Shown here one piece after another: positions 1-12,169 of a stretch of 64,000 nt of DNA; the stretch's first letter is position 1; every line of letters starts with the position of its first letter. The stretch is from Catonia carolina (lineage: Eukaryota > Arthropoda > Insecta > Hemiptera > Achilidae), in assembly GCA_035578175.1 (NCBI GenBank), contig JAQMRL010000007.1, positions 46,738,391 to 46,802,390 on the forward strand, in the 5' to 3' direction. The notes below the pieces were generated by a model, which did no database searches, was not told the origin of the DNA, and saw only the letters and a list, made by a program, of their open reading frames with translations. The position numbers and the translations under genes are program-made.

Positions 1-101
1 TTCGACTCATTGTACTCGATAAAAGAGGTGGGCGTTGAAAACTGCGTTTCGGCTATCGCCTCCAACAACATCCACTAACCGGTAAATTTACCGATTGACT
101 T

Positions 102-869
102 TTTACTTTCCTTGCCAATATGGATATATAGGAAGGAAAGTATTGTTTCCATGTCGATTTTTCGAAATCGAGTTTTCATTGGATCTACACGTTTCCAGAC
201 CCCTGAACGCAAAACAAACATGTTTTTAGCGATTGGTCTGAGTGTATGTGAACAAAATATCTCTAAAACGGAACATAGTACGAAGTTAAAACTTGAAACT
301 TAAGTTAAATACTACTACTGGACCCGACACGAACATTTTCATCAAAATCCGTCAACCGGAAGTAGTAGTTAATTCGTGTCATTTTTCACTTTTTTGCGAT
401 TTTCTCAAAACGACTCCTACGATTGTTTTAAAAAATCGCTTCATTTACTACAATGTTTATTCTCTACAAGACAGAGTAGGCGCCATGTCTGCTAAAATTC
501 TTTGAGAGGCTGCTCTCTCGTAGAAAAAATGTTTTCTTTTTAAGATTGCAGCCTTAATATGCATTTAAGGGCAAAGTGTATATAATAAAAGTTGTAGACA
601 ATTTAAAAATCTACATCTTTTATTTCGAAATTTTTTTTGTGTAATGGTTAGTTTAGTGGTAAATAGTGATTTTCTGTTTTTTTTTCATGAAAATATGTAA
701 AAGAATCGATTTTTTAAGATTTCGGCCGTAGTATACATTTTACGACAAAATTGCATATTCTCAAATTTTTAGGAAATTAGAAGATCTACAAATTTTATTT
801 TAAGCATTTTTCTCTACAGAGCCTAGTTTAGCGTCAAAAAGTGATTTTCCGTATTAAGCCAAACTAAGG
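102..869 (+). mobile_element. HINE-like (Helentron-type) element, 3' truncated
   Basis: This is the first copy of the dominant repeat of the window. It starts at TTTTACTTTCCTTGCC, a one-base variant of the CTTTCTCTTGCC subterminal repeat. The left-end hairpin follows, then the stretch that in other copies carries the TG microsatellite, reduced here to GAGTGTATGTG. Both internal modules are present; each carries the conserved words ATGCATTT and CTACA. The element stops near AAGCCAAACTAAGG, so the right end with GGCAAGAGAAAG and the terminal stem-loop is missing. The small ORFs inside it do not match between copies and are not genes. The Helentron assignment is inferred from architecture; the repeat identity is seen directly. 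Confidence 0.8.
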
Positions 870-2028
870 CCAAAACTGATACAAACACTTTCCGCATCTC
901 AAATTTTCTATTCGTATTGCAGTCTTGCAGTATTGGCAAAGAAGCTATAGAATAGTGGAAGATGCAGTATTCCAAAACGACAAACGTGTAAAAATCTCTT
1001 CACATTGAATGTTTTCCGCTGCTGTCGTCTTCAATTTCCCAGTTTAAAATTCGCCAAAATAAATTCAAGCACAATTATTAAGATACGAGAAGTCGCAATG
1101 GATTTCGAATCGAGAACATAACTTTCAAGATTTTACGAGAAATTTCATAAGATAATAAATACCAAAAAATCTAAAAGTTTAACCGATAAAAATTTTCAAT
1201 CGAAAAGTTAACAACCTGCTAAAAAAACTCGCGTTCTTTTGTGAACGGTGGTTCTTTTAGCGATCTCGGAGACTTAGTGATAATAAAACCGAATGTTTTG
1301 TCGTTCGCTCGAGGGTAATTAAACTACACAGTTCCAGACAGGGTCGTGGTACCACGTCATACTGTTGCCATATAAATATCTCACTAATACGCGTTTAAAT
1401 TACCAATACACACGCACGTATGAATCTCAAAGTTGAAATATTATATAGTTTTTAAAATAAATACATTCAGCTCGTTTTCATCAAACTATTAATACACACG
1501 CACATAGAAGGTCAAAGTTGAAACCTTATAAACAAGCTTTAAAATTAAATATCCAGTTCTTTTTAGAAATAAATCCTTTCGGTTCAGTAAAAGAATAAAG
1601 TGTTTTAAGCACGTTAGACTCATTAATTAAGATTTAGAACGTGGCTACATGTAATTATAACTGGTCATTGATACAGATATCAGAAAGACAAATTTGTTGG
1701 TATTCGTTTGCAATCTACGAATTTTTGTAAATATTTCATTTTTCGTATGTCTTCTGTTAATCTGTACGTGTTAAGAGAAAAACGACGTGTATCCGATAAA
1801 GATTTACTTCTCAATTTTCGTTTTATCTGATCATATCTGTGGGCATTTGAAATCAACGCTCGACTTAAAATTGCAGAAAACGGGTAGGCGCGATTTCATT
1901 GGTTTCCAAACACCCTTACTCACGTTTAAAAGCAATTCTGACGCGTAGAGGGTTGTCCATAAGCAACCACCTTTCAGTCAAATTATAATCGATCAGCTCG
2001 CAAACTCCAAGTGGCGCCCACATTAAAC
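870..2028. other. Unassigned AT-rich DNA
   Basis: I see no gene in this stretch. It holds a two-copy degenerate tandem repeat, listed separately, and otherwise unique AT-rich DNA. Confidence 0.5.
1404..1577. repeat. Two-copy degenerate tandem repeat, period about 87 bp
   Basis: The word AATACACACGCAC begins at 1404 and again at 1491. Each copy continues into CAAAGTTGAAA, a TTTAAAAT-type stretch and a CAG(C/T)TC(G/T)TTTT end. The copies have diverged clearly, so the duplication is old. Function is unknown. Confidence 0.6.
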
Positions 2029-3102
2029 AAAATCTGGTGTGAAACACTCATACAATATTCTTATGCCAATATAAATAAAAATATATTTATAACCTATGTT
2101 TTATCATTAGTAAACAATGTAACATGAAAAACAATCTAATTTTAATCTCTTTATTTTGTTTTACGTCTGACTGTTCTACAATTTCAGCTAATGCAGACGG
2201 TGGATAATGATGATAATGAAAATGAGTGATGAAAAGTGCTATACCTGACCGGGAATCGAACCCTGGACCCCGGCGTAGAAGCCAGTTGCCTAATTTTAAT
2301 CATGAGTGAATGATGCAAAATTAAAAATAATCTCTGTTCGACTTAAAAGTACACAAAATCACTCATTGATGCTAAACTCTGTAAAAGAAAATGCCTAAAA
2401 TAAAAGTTGTAGATTTTATTACTTCCTACAACTTAAATTACATAATTTTTTCGTAAAACGCATACTAAGGTCGCAATATTAAAAATTCCCATTTTTTACA
2501 GATTTTTTTATTAAAAAAATACAGAAATCACTAATTGACACCGAACTAAGGCGTTGTACTAAACAATAATTGAAATAAAAGTAGTAGTAGACGTTTGAAT
2601 GCTCTATAACTTTTATGATATACACTTTTGCTCTAGAAATTACATTAAGGTTGGATTCTAAAAAAAAAAAGTTTACGAGAGCCGAGGCCCCCTCAAGAAT
2701 TTTAGCAGATATGGAGCTTACCATATCTTGTAGAGCATAAAAATGTAGTAAATGAGGCGATTTAAAAAAAATCGTAGGAGCCATTTTTGAGAAAATTGCA
2801 AACAATTGAAAAATCGCACAAATAAACTATTAGGTTTATTTCCGGTTGAGACATTTTGGTGAAAATTTTTGTGTCTGGTACCATAATGGTACCTAACTTA
2901 AATTCAAGTTTTAACTGTATTATTCTGTTCTGTATGATATTCTGTTCTTGAGATATTTTGTTCAAACATACACAAAATATTTTTGAGGTTCAAAGGGCCT
3001 GAAAACGTGTATTTCCGGTGAAAAATCGATTTTAAAAAAATAGACAAGAAAACAATATTTCCCTTCTTTTATAAATTCATATAGGGCAAACGAATGTAAA
3101 AA
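2029..3102 (-). mobile_element. HINE-like element, near full length, with nested SINE
   Basis: This copy reads right end first: the stem-loop GTGTGAAACACTCATAC at 2036, a decayed subterminal repeat, both internal modules, then the left end near 3083-3102 (GGGCAAACGAATG). A tRNA-derived SINE at 2148-2290 interrupts it, flanked by TAATTTTAATC on both sides. That sequence is single-copy at this point in other family members, so the nesting order is certain. Decay of the stem-loop and subterminal repeats suggests an older copy. Confidence 0.85.
2148..2290 (-). mobile_element. tRNA-derived SINE (head type A) nested in HINE copy
   Basis: Read on the minus strand, a tRNA-like head (CGGGGTCCAGGGTTCGATTC, containing a pol III B box) is followed by a CATCATTATCC linker and the shared tail CACCGTCTGCATTAGC, GTCAGACGTAAAAC and an A-rich end. 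Target duplication TAATTTTAATC lies at 2137-2147 and 2291-2301. The 5' part of the head with the A box is missing. Non-coding. Confidence 0.85.
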
Positions 3103-4013
3103 TATAATTAATAAAGAGTTTCTTTTCACATTTTCATGGAACAGATGATGTATGAACAAGATGAAGAAAGAACCCTGTGGAAAAAGAGCGATAATAGTAG
3201 CAGTAATAATTTTGTAGCTTCATATTGTAGATTAACGGATAAGCACAAATTGGAGTAATTATGGTGAGCGTGGTTGGAGGTACGGAGGCAGAGTAGTGAC
3301 GAGTACAGACGATCAATATAAATGTACAGGCAGACAATGTATAATGTTGTGTTGTCTGTCTAAGTTGCGGCTTAAACTAGAGTTAACTCCGTCTTGCACC
3401 CTAACCGCTTTCTTTTACAGTTCTGTTTCTTTTGCATGCTCTTTAAATAAATCGTAAGAGCACTTTTGTGTCGATCTTACTTGTCTACGACTACAAATAA
3501 ATAACTCGTCACTGTCATCTCCTCCGAAACTGATGTGAACGTATACGCTTCATCGTTATACGTTATGGGGTGAATCAAGTGAACTGAGAGTGTTCTTTTT
3601 AACGCGCGACAGAAAAAGACGGGTGTTATTAAGTTTAACGTATTTATCTGTGTATCTATCTGTAACATTGTAGCTCCCAAACGGATGAACCGATTTTGAT
3701 TTAGTTTTTTTTGTTTGAAAGGTAACTTGATCGAGAGAGTTCTTAGCTGTAAAAAATACAAAAAAACAGAACATCAACTATACTATATTTCACGTTCAGA
3801 ATGCAATACAGCTCTTATGAGAACCCGTTATGTAATCAGGTGTACGGAAAGCATCAGGCACAGCCAATACAATAACCCTCCTCCACCGACACAACCCGAA
3901 GGTCACGGGCAAAAATATTTGGTTATTCGCTTACTACGCTCTTACAAGGTCACTTTTAATCAAAAAATTCTGAAAAAAGTACTTTCGCTTCATAATGAAT
4001 CGTAATAAATTTT
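3103..4013. other. Unassigned DNA
   Basis: I see no convincing exon. Short ORFs on both strands here have AT-driven composition and no recognisable domain. Confidence 0.4.
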
Positions 4014-4179
4014 GCCGGCCGCATTGGCGTAGTTGGTAACGTGCTCGCCTCTCATCATGCGGTCTTGGATTCGAATCCCATTCACGCACGGTATATTTTG
4101 ATACATTACAAAAAAAATAATTTCATCCTTCACCGTCTGCATTAGCAGTAATTGCATAACAGTCGGACGTTAAAAAAAT
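4014..4179 (+). mobile_element. tRNA-derived SINE (head type B), full length
   Basis: It begins with GCCGGCCGCATTGGCGTAG, an A-box-like TGGCGTAGTTGG, and has a GATTCGAATCC B box about 40 bases later. The body carries the tail shared with type A SINEs (CACCGTCTGCATTAGCAG, CAGTCGGACGTTAAA) and ends in a short A run. A 12-bp target duplication, GTAATAAATTTT, lies at 4002-4013 and 4180-4191. Transcription by pol III from the internal A/B boxes and mobilisation by a LINE are family-level knowledge. Sister copies with the same head lie at 27731 and 58129. Confidence 0.9.
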
Positions 4180-4191
4180 GTAATAAATTTT

Positions 4192-7100
4192 TTTTAAATC
4201 TTTTCTTCATATTTTAAAATAATCAAATCTATTTTAATTTGTTCCATATTTAATTAGATTCTTGATACTTTAATATTTTCCTTTACTTATTTTTTTTATT
4301 ATTTCAAATCATTTAATTAAAATTATACTATCTTTTGTTTTCTTGGTTTAATTTGAGATATTTGGTTTCTGGAATTAATTTCTTTGAATAGTTTATTTTC
4401 TTCTTCTTATAACATCTTGATATATTTAATTCATGTTTAGAATATTTAAATTTTATATTAGAAACTGTTTAATTTTGATTATTTTTTATGATTATTTTTA
4501 AATTACTTCTTGAGTTTAACAATTGGTTAATTGAATTAGATCATTGAACAACGACGTACTGGAACATAGACTGCTATTCTACATTTTTCCCTTCGTCACG
4601 TTGTAAATGTTATTATTATACTCTGATATTTAGATAAGAGACCGTAGGTACGTATAAGAGAAAGAGGTATGACGTCTCTCTCTTTGTCACCCTTACTATT
4701 GGGTCAGGGTAGTTTTACTACTATTTTTAGACCTTTCCGAGATACTAACAACTGTTATTCAAACAAGATTTAAACAATAACTATTCTTCACTTTAAAATA
4801 ATTAAAAAACCAACAAAATTGATAAAAAAATTCCATTACTACAATAATTTTGTTGGTACCTGATCTTTAAAACGATACAAATATTAAGTATGTTTTTGTA
4901 TTACGTTATTAAATTAGGAGTTTGTAAATGAAGAACGTGTTGTGAAATGAAATAAAAACGAAAAACTCAAAGTATCACACATTCACACCTCAACATTCAA
5001 AGTTGAAATTTTGAAATTTTAAAACATTAACCTAAAACTTCGAAACCTTTAAATTTTAAATTTTGAAACTTCAAACTTCATCTTTAAACTTTCATATCTT
5101 CAAATTTCAAAATATTGTGATCACCCAACCCTTTTGGAGCCCGAACTTCACATAGTGCGGGCGCGCGGCACACGCACTTCCATGGTTCTGGTCCACTTAT
5201 GAATTCTGATCCACCTACCCCTCTGACGCCGAGACACAAAAACCACAAAACACAGCTCAACTATTATTACGTCAACTATTATTGCCGCTAAACTTAGTGC
5301 TATACAAAAAAAAATGTTTGAAATAAAAGTAGTTATTTTTAAGGGACGATGGTGTTTAAAAGTTAACAGTTGATTTTTGGTTTCTAATACTTTGTTTTTA
5401 ATGTTTTCATGTCAACATATTTAATTATATAGACAGTAGAACACGCCTACCATATATTTTTCAATTGGTGTTTGCATTGTTAATTTAATTCGATCTATAC
5501 TTCTCATCCTACGGGTACTATAAATATTAAACTTAAAATTTAAAGAAACAGTTTTTATATCAGATCGCTTAGAAAAACAGCTGCTCGTAAAACCGACCTC
5601 GGCGGTCTTCTTAACGAAAACATTTTTAGAGAAGGAAGCGACACAGCGTAGCTGTCACCGACTTGTTATGAAATCGGTCGACTTCACTAAACAACCATAT
5701 CCTGCGCTGGGTAAAAGGAACATGTCAACACACAATTATTATAGGCAGCTGTACACATTTTGCTACCATCACAAATAAACATAAATTTAAAATAAATCTG
5801 CACCGATCGAGACTTAAAAGAAAGTTTTTTCATTACTCGAAACTACAGACATCGTTCTTAAAATTCACTTGAAACTATTAAGCAACAGCACAATTTTCAT
5901 CATGCTTCCCAAACGACAAAAATTGGAAAATCCTGCGATCTTTAATCGCCCCACAAATAGAAAACACCGATTTCCTTCTACAACACAGAGACGATTGTTT
6001 TCCTGACCTTTCTCGAAATCAAAAACAAACTTTGTCATCCGCTTTTTGTCTTTGTAAGCCCTCTATAGACATAAATTGTAAATCTCGTATAAAAAACTGT
6101 GAACGAATCGCTAAAAACAAATAATAACTGCGATTCTGTAAAAACGTAAAAACCAGCGCGGGTGTAATATTGTTGTCGAGACAGTAGATGATATTACTGT
6201 AAAAAATATGCACGTAATTTAGGGCCCTATTTCAAATTTTTCCATCAAATAGACGATATATAAGAAAAATTATGTTTTTGTGTGAATTTTTACCGGAAAT
6301 ACAAGTTTTCAGGTCTCTGGAGCCCAAAAAAACTTAATACAGAGCTTACTAAGCATGAATTAATGATTTTCAATATTTTCCTCTTTGGAATCATTAAAAA
6401 ATGTTTTTTTAGAATAGGAATTGATCGTAACACGACTAAATATGTTTTGTAAAACTAAGTCAAGAGATTTTATGTCGTTATGAATCGACAGTGTTATGTA
6501 TTCGATAAACGTACACATAATAAACGATTTTTAATAAGAAAACTCTACAACTATAGTTCCAATTACTATTCGTGTACCTTACTTCGTTTTGTGACAGTCA
6601 ATAATTGAGCAAGATAAAATAATTGAGCAACATGAAAATCGTGTGAGTGATTATGGATGATGAAAAATGCCATAGTGAATAGGAATAAATTTACTGTATA
6701 CCATCACCAAGACCAAACATTTGTAATCTATAAGCACAGAAGCGTCAATTATCCGAACCGTCAATTATCTGAACCATCGTCGATGGAAAAAAATACATTT
6801 TTACTCACACAGAGGCCTTTCCTGCCCTAGAAACTACAATGCCATGATACGAAAACAGCCTGAATTTAGTGTTGCTGAACTATTGTTACTAGAAATAATG
6901 AGAGATGTTGCTGCTACAAAAAGTTCAGTCTTAATTTAAAAGAAAATTCAAGTTTAAAAAAAAAGATTTTATCGTATGCACAAGTGTGTTAAAAAATATT
7001 TCATAAAGTATTTTACGGTAGTTTATTTCGTTAATTTATTCAGTTTTGAAATTCTGTATTTTCCGTTTGTTTTTATAATCTTTAGTACTCGACATTTAAT

Positions 7101-7223
7101 TAGTTTTTTTAACTAAAGTTTATGTTAACTTTTATTAACCTATTAAACAATTAGGTTATATTACATTGTTACCGTTTAGGATATACTACATAGGCCTACT
7201 GTATTATGTACATTCTTACGGTA
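4192..7223. other. Unassigned AT-rich DNA
   Basis: About 3 kb with no gene I can support. It includes a T/A-rich low-complexity tract at 4190-4530, a stretch of repeated TTGAAATTTT / AAACTTC-like words near 4985-5110, and a weak HINE-like fragment near 6285-6345 (CCGGAAATACAAGTTTTCAG). The short ORF at 6019-6213 has no recognisable domain. Confidence 0.4.
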
Positions 7224-7370
7224 TTTTTTTTTGTTTTACGTCCGACTGTTAAGTAATTGCTAATGAAGACGGTGAGAAAGATGATAGATGAAGATGAGTG
7301 ATGAAAAAATGCCAGACCTAACTGGGTATCGAACCCGGGACCCCGGCGTAGAAGCCAGTTACGCAGCCTT
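7224..7370 (-). mobile_element. tRNA-derived SINE (head type A)
   Basis: On the minus strand the head contains GTCCCGGGTTCGATACCC (B box), then the CATCACTCATCTTC linker and the shared tail ending at GTCGGACGTAAAAC and an A run. A clean target duplication was not resolved by eye. Confidence 0.8.
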
Positions 7371-7874
7371 CTAATTACAGCATTTAGCGTGTTTGATTAT
7401 CCGAACTATTTGATTATTAGAACCGTTATGGTCCCAACTAGTTCGGATAACTAATGCTCCACTGTAAATGACTATGGTGAACCACCACTATAGTAAATCT
7501 GTGATTGGTGTCATCTCATATCCTGGGCTGACTGCCGGTTTATTATCACTACCGCCTATTACATGAGTATGCATTGACGGCTTGTGCTAGTAGGCGTACA
7601 GTAGGCCTACAATCGACCCCATCACAATCCACTATCTCTACAATGAACCTACGATAAAAGTCAACATTATAAACGCTCATTTCCTTCGAGTGAAAAATAC
7701 GACTTGAAAGGCGTTTTTCCGATCGGCCAAGTAGCCCCAAAATTAATTGTAGGTATATTTCTTGGATAAAAAATACAACGATCCATTTTATGAAAACACG
7801 CTGAAATGATTTTTTTATCAAACGTTGCGTTGTTTACATCAGTTGAGCCCGTTCAAAAAGTAGGGTTCAAGTGG
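7371..7874. other. Unassigned DNA
   Basis: No supported gene. A 90-codon ORF at 7549-7821 (minus) has no recognisable motif. Confidence 0.4.
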
Positions 7875-8514
7875 TATAGGCCGCGCCACGAATTTCCAGG
7901 TTTGCCGTCCGACCGGTATTACGGTGCATACTATCTAAAGCGAAAACATTCCCTCTTGTTTATTTCATATGACCATAAATAGACTCGGGCGATTAGTAAC
8001 TTTTTACAAATGTAATTAATTTTTTACTTTGTTAAACAAACATAAAGAAATATTACATTAATAACTATAAAAAAACCTTAGAAAACAAGTACGAGATAGG
8101 CCTAATAACAATTATTTTACATTTATGTAAATAATAACATTTATATTTATATTTATGTAAATAAAGACAAAAAAATTGTCATTGGTATTATAAATAATAA
8201 CAATGTAACTCATTGTTTTAAGGGTAATAACAGACTGACGTCGCGTCACGGGCACGTTACCATTCTATCATCCTCTGTCCTTTACCATCTGACTCACATA
8301 CGTAATCACAGCCCAACGGTAACACCGCTGTAACGCGCCGTCCTTCTGTACCCAGCCTAATACTGTACGTTATTGTTTATGATAAAAACATTTTTTGTAT
8401 TTTCAACAACAATCAATGAAATATGTTATTTTAAAAGGGTAGTAGAATGACGGCTGGCAGATGACTCGCCTAAACAAAAGCAAGCTTGGAAAATCGTGGC
8501 GCAGCCTCTACCGG
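7875..8514. mobile_element. Non-autonomous TIR element, about 640 bp
   Basis: The left end (TATAGGCCGCGCCACGAATT) and the reverse complement of the right end (TAGAGGCTGCGCCACGATTT) match over about 32 bp with few mismatches, continuing into TTCCAGGTTTGC / TTCCAAGCTTGC. This makes a terminal inverted repeat pair. The interior is AT-rich and codes for nothing recognisable. I could not resolve a target duplication, so the superfamily is unknown. It is MITE-like in size. Confidence 0.65.
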
Positions 8515-9337
8515 TGGAAAAATTCCTAGGGTGCGTTCTCTCCAGACATCGGTTTCTTTAAGATTTAAACGGATTTTAGCCCGAAAATTAACATAAAAAA
8601 TGAGAATTAATTTCATCTTCTTTGACTATTTGAGAAGTAGTTTGACTTGGTTTATGGCTTTTGGACCGGCTCAGTCATCAACCGATACACTTTCGCTTCG
8701 GTAAGTAACACTGACACGGTATGGTGACCGACTGTTAGCCTGCTGAATGAAATGACACCGCTGTTTAATCTATTTTCAATCTTACGACTATTCTAGCTAA
8801 AATAATCACTGGAAACGAACACAATCACTTATAAACACGTATTTAACGTGACTCCACTCATGATTCATTTTATGATACAAGTTTTTTTGAGAAAAAAAAT
8901 TAGTTTTTTATACATTATCATTTTTCACCTCCCATATTAAATTACACTATCTTTATTATAACTTACTTACATTTCATTATATATAATGACTAACAGACTA
9001 GACGATGCATAAAAACCACAAGTAACGCACGATTAATATAGGTCCAGCATATGCAAAATTTACGGATAGCTAAAAATTTTCATTCTAAAAATAAACACAG
9101 TTTGACAGGCCTGAATATGATGATACCGAGTACCACAAATTTTTGTCTGATGACACTTCAACTTTGCCTACAGATTTTTCGTTGGGGGTCAAGTAACACT
9201 TGGCTCTTGATCAGTAGGTTCAGCCGGCAGCAGGATATCTAAGGTCATCTTCTAGAAGACAATTGTTTTTCTATGGATCGGCTTCACGCCGATAAAAATC
9301 AGTCCGAGCTTAAATAGGTCTGAGTTTCAATAGTCGA
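8515..9337. other. Unassigned DNA
   Basis: No supported gene. The downstream remainder of the TE-protein fragment at 9338-9532 may extend into 9051-9337 on the minus strand, but it is too broken to call. Confidence 0.35.
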
Positions 9338-9532
9338 TTAAGCATCCCTCCGTTGAACGACATTCCGTAATACTTCCTCTGAGTTTTGCCTACTAAACCA
9401 ATGATGTTTGTCCCGTGATTCATCGGCTTCTTGGAAAAACTGGTCTATAGGCAGGAAGGCACTTTCGATAACAACGTGACTGTGAATTAAGATTTTGTGC
9501 ACGTTCGGCTTCATCGGATTCAATGAATACAA
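9338..9532 (-). pseudogene. Fragment of a TE-encoded protein (tentative)
   Basis: A 64-codon open stretch contains PNVHKILIHSHVVIESAFLP followed by IDQFFQEADESRDKH. This resembles a conserved C-terminal block seen in many arthropod transposable-element proteins (pattern VHKILIHG..VI...LPIGQ...EA.E.RNKH). The recollection is from family memory and I cannot name the superfamily. Sequence on both sides is frameshifted. It is unlikely to be functional. Confidence 0.4.
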
Positions 9533-10231
9533 AACTTTAACGACCGTCCCGGTGGACGCACTATTTTAGTAATATCTAAAATCCCTTCGAGCCAATCAAT
9601 ACGTTGATTTTGACTATTACCATTTATTTGGTACGATATCTTCTTATGAGATGGTAAAAGAGGACCTCTAGAACAGCGCAGATGGATGATTTGGTTTTAA
9701 AGTCTATTTATCACAAAATACCAGCGTAAAAGGTCTTTATCTGCAGCGGATCAGTAAAAATAAAATGATGGAAATTCCCTTTAGCAAAACTATTAACGAA
9801 GAATGGGGCAATACAGTCTGTTGTAATACGGAATGAAAATATAAAGAACGTAACAAAGTCAAAAAAATTACGGTATCTCAAGCTTTTGCAGAATAGCAAT
9901 ACTATCAATAAAGAGAATAACTGAATTAAAAGAAATCACACCAAAATTTTAATGAAAAGAGCACACAAGGAAGGTTGTAACGCCTTCCGAATATCTCTGA
10001 AAGATATCTTTACAGGAGTCACGAGGTTGTATAAAAAATCATGATGAATCTCAACAGGAGTCATAAAGATAATGATTTGGATACAAGAAGTATTGAAAAT
10101 AAAAAAAAATGGATTCGACTCTACAGAGATTTGTGTTGCATGGAGGAGTTATCAGGAAACAATTGATAAATCTCTCGGTCCCGTTTCAGGAGTAGATGAA
10201 ATTTTTATTGAAGAGTTGATAATGATGCATT
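9533..10231. other. Unassigned DNA
   Basis: No supported gene. It may include the decayed upstream part of the TE protein fragment to its left. Confidence 0.35.
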
Positions 10232-10627
10232 GGTTGGTTGGTTAGGTCATCAGCCGAAAGGCTGGTTTGAACCTCTAGAGGTTTTACTAAGTAAAACGAG
10301 GAGTGAGGTGGTTTACCATTGCCTTCCTCACTGAGTAAAAAATTACGCTTATCAGCATGCCACGCCCTCTGAAAAGCACATATTTTCCACTCTGCAAATG
10401 ACACCTTCACTTCATTCACCACAGGGTCTGGCTGTATAACAAAATTCATTACTTTCAGAGGAGACAACTCTGATTAGTGTCTTTTACACCTCTACCTCTT
10501 CTGTTCTTAAATGATTCAGTCATTTAATTGACTGACCATGTGATAAGAAACAGAACTATTTATTTTAGCCCTGCAACGAACAGATTGAGTGTAAATAAAT
10601 TAACACTCCACCTGTCTGTTATGGGCA
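10232..10627 (-). mobile_element. AAC-tailed SINE-like element, full length
   Basis: About 395 bp, flanked by the 11-bp duplication AATGATGCATT (10221-10231 and 10628-10638). On the minus strand it starts GCCCATAACAGACAGG, contains CAGAGTTGTCTCCTC, the conserved core GAGGAAGGCAATGGTAAACC, and ends near GGCTGATGACCTAACC; other copies end CCTAAACAACAAC. Variable-length duplications and an AAC-type tail point to LINE-mediated retrotransposition. The 93-codon ORF inside is in the same frame as ORFs in two or three sister copies but is broken in others, so I treat it as non-coding. Confidence 0.85.
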
Positions 10628-10789
10628 AATGATGCATTATCATCTGAAAAAAAAAACAGAAAGGCACCAAGATTGTATGGAATAAATTGTGAGCTGTTGA
10701 AATATTCTGGACTAGATTTTTAAAGACTCAGGAACTTTATGAATGAACGCTGGGTAGGAGCAGGCGGTTGTAAAATCAATGTTTTAAAG

Positions 10790-11235
10790 AGGGGGTAACA
10801 GGACTGTAGCAATTACAGAAGCATTAGTCTGTTAAATGGTGGGTATCGGGTTCACGCCAAGATTTTAAACAATATACTGAGGAATATAATAGGCGCTCTT
10901 CTACTAGAAGAACAGTCTGGTTTTAGAAATGGTACATCACTAATTGACCACGTTTTTACACTGAACATGTTAATAGAACGACGAAGGGAGTGTAACACGG
11001 AGACTCGCATAGAAATTTTAGACATGAGAAATGCATTTGACAGAGTAAATAGACAAATCCTCTGGAAGATTTTACGGAAGAGAGAGCTTCCTACCCACTT
11101 GATACAGGTTTTTCCAAGTTTATACAGTGACACTGCCATTATAATTGACACAGGAAACGCCTCATTATATTAAATTGTTATTAATCAGGGTGCCAGACAA
11201 CGATGTAGTATTATACCTACGCTTTTAATATATAT
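10790..11235 (+). pseudogene. RTE-like LINE reverse transcriptase fragment (palm)
   Basis: Reading through breaks gives the typical non-LTR RT series: a degraded DCSNYRSISLL motif (usual form D..NYRGISLLN), EEQSGFRNGTS, LIDHVFTLN, then LDMRNAFDRVNRQILWKIL carrying the palm aspartate (D..NAFD), and finally a degraded NQGARQRCSIIPTLL (usual form NQGVRQGCSLSP). There is no YADD block downstream and the frame is broken at 11171. It is a dead fragment of an element related to the RTE copy at 38848-39706. Confidence 0.8.
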
Positions 11236-11474
11236 ATATATATACATATTAATCTGTTAAACATTGCACCGTTCAATTATTTTATTTTAAATAAAATTAT
11301 TAAAACCACCAGAAACCGTCAAAGAATGAATATTGACACTTACCAATTACAGGACTTTCGTGACTTTACTACATCGTCAGCTCATCACAATCCTTTAAAT
11401 TACACATTAGAATTTATTTTGTCTGAGACGTAAACGTCCTTTAAGTACGAAAATTACAGGAATGAGTTTTTTAT

Positions 11475-12130
11475 TATTTTATAATTTAAAATTAACCAAG
11501 TCAGTTCTGCCAATGTAATTAGGTTGTCGTTTTGTACGCTGTTTTCATATTTATTAATTTAAACTACTTTTTAAATTTATACATGTAAAACTTTTCCAAT
11601 AAATCTATTTTTCTATTTTTATTGTTCGTTTTTAAAAATCCAAATTATTTCCTACACAGTTTATAATGTATTTTGAATCAAATAACTATTCGGTAACATT
11701 GGGAAAAAATTATATATCCTTTTTTGTAATAAAACTAAAAGGAAGAGGTTTTCTGAACACTTTAATAATTACAAAAAAGGAATAAGAGTTCGCTAACCAC
11801 TACACCAAGGGCCTGGCCGTTGAAGATGAAGATATATGTAATGTTTTATTTTCTTAAATAAAATTCCTCAATATTACCCTCCGTTATTGATATGGCAATA
11901 CCTAGATGTCTTAAGATCCCCCCCACTAACCTATCCCTTCTTCTGGTTACATTTTTCCATGTACTTCTTCTAGGTCTAAGAACCACGTACTTCTTATCTT
12001 CTCTTCTAAGAACCTCTAAATTACTTATTTTGTCCACAAACCTAATCTTTGACATTTTCCTATAACACCACATTTCGAAAGCTTCTATCCTTTCCTTTCT
12101 ACAGCCCCTATCATACCAGTTTTACTCCCG
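11475..12130 (-). mobile_element. RTE-like LINE 3' end: C-terminal RT remnant plus 3' tail
   Basis: On the minus strand 12130-11846 encodes EAFEMWCYRKMSKIRF, then RRSTWKNVTRRRDRL, and ends with EGNIEEFYLRK. This is the RTE C-terminal region (usual form FELWCYRRMLRI...). The coding part runs into about 375 bp of AT-rich sequence down to 11475. That stretch is repeated, about 80% identical by eye, at 12170-12557 without the coding part. The repeated stretch contains a tRNA A-box-like TTGGTGTAGTGGTTAGCG, hinting at a SINE/LINE shared tail. Confidence 0.65.
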
Positions 12131-12169
12131 TATAATTATATATATTTCACTCCAAACATAGTATTTTAA

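Noticed and set aside
2240..2290. tRNA-like B-box sequences taken as possible tRNA genes (also near 7330, 20705, 27840, 35340, 40840 and 58250)
   Set aside because: No acceptor-stem pairing and a SINE tail attached; they are SINE heads. The same reasoning applies to 61388-61464.
4985..5110. TTGAAATTTT-like repeated words
   Set aside because: Irregular low-complexity sequence without a stable period; not a satellite or CRISPR-like array.
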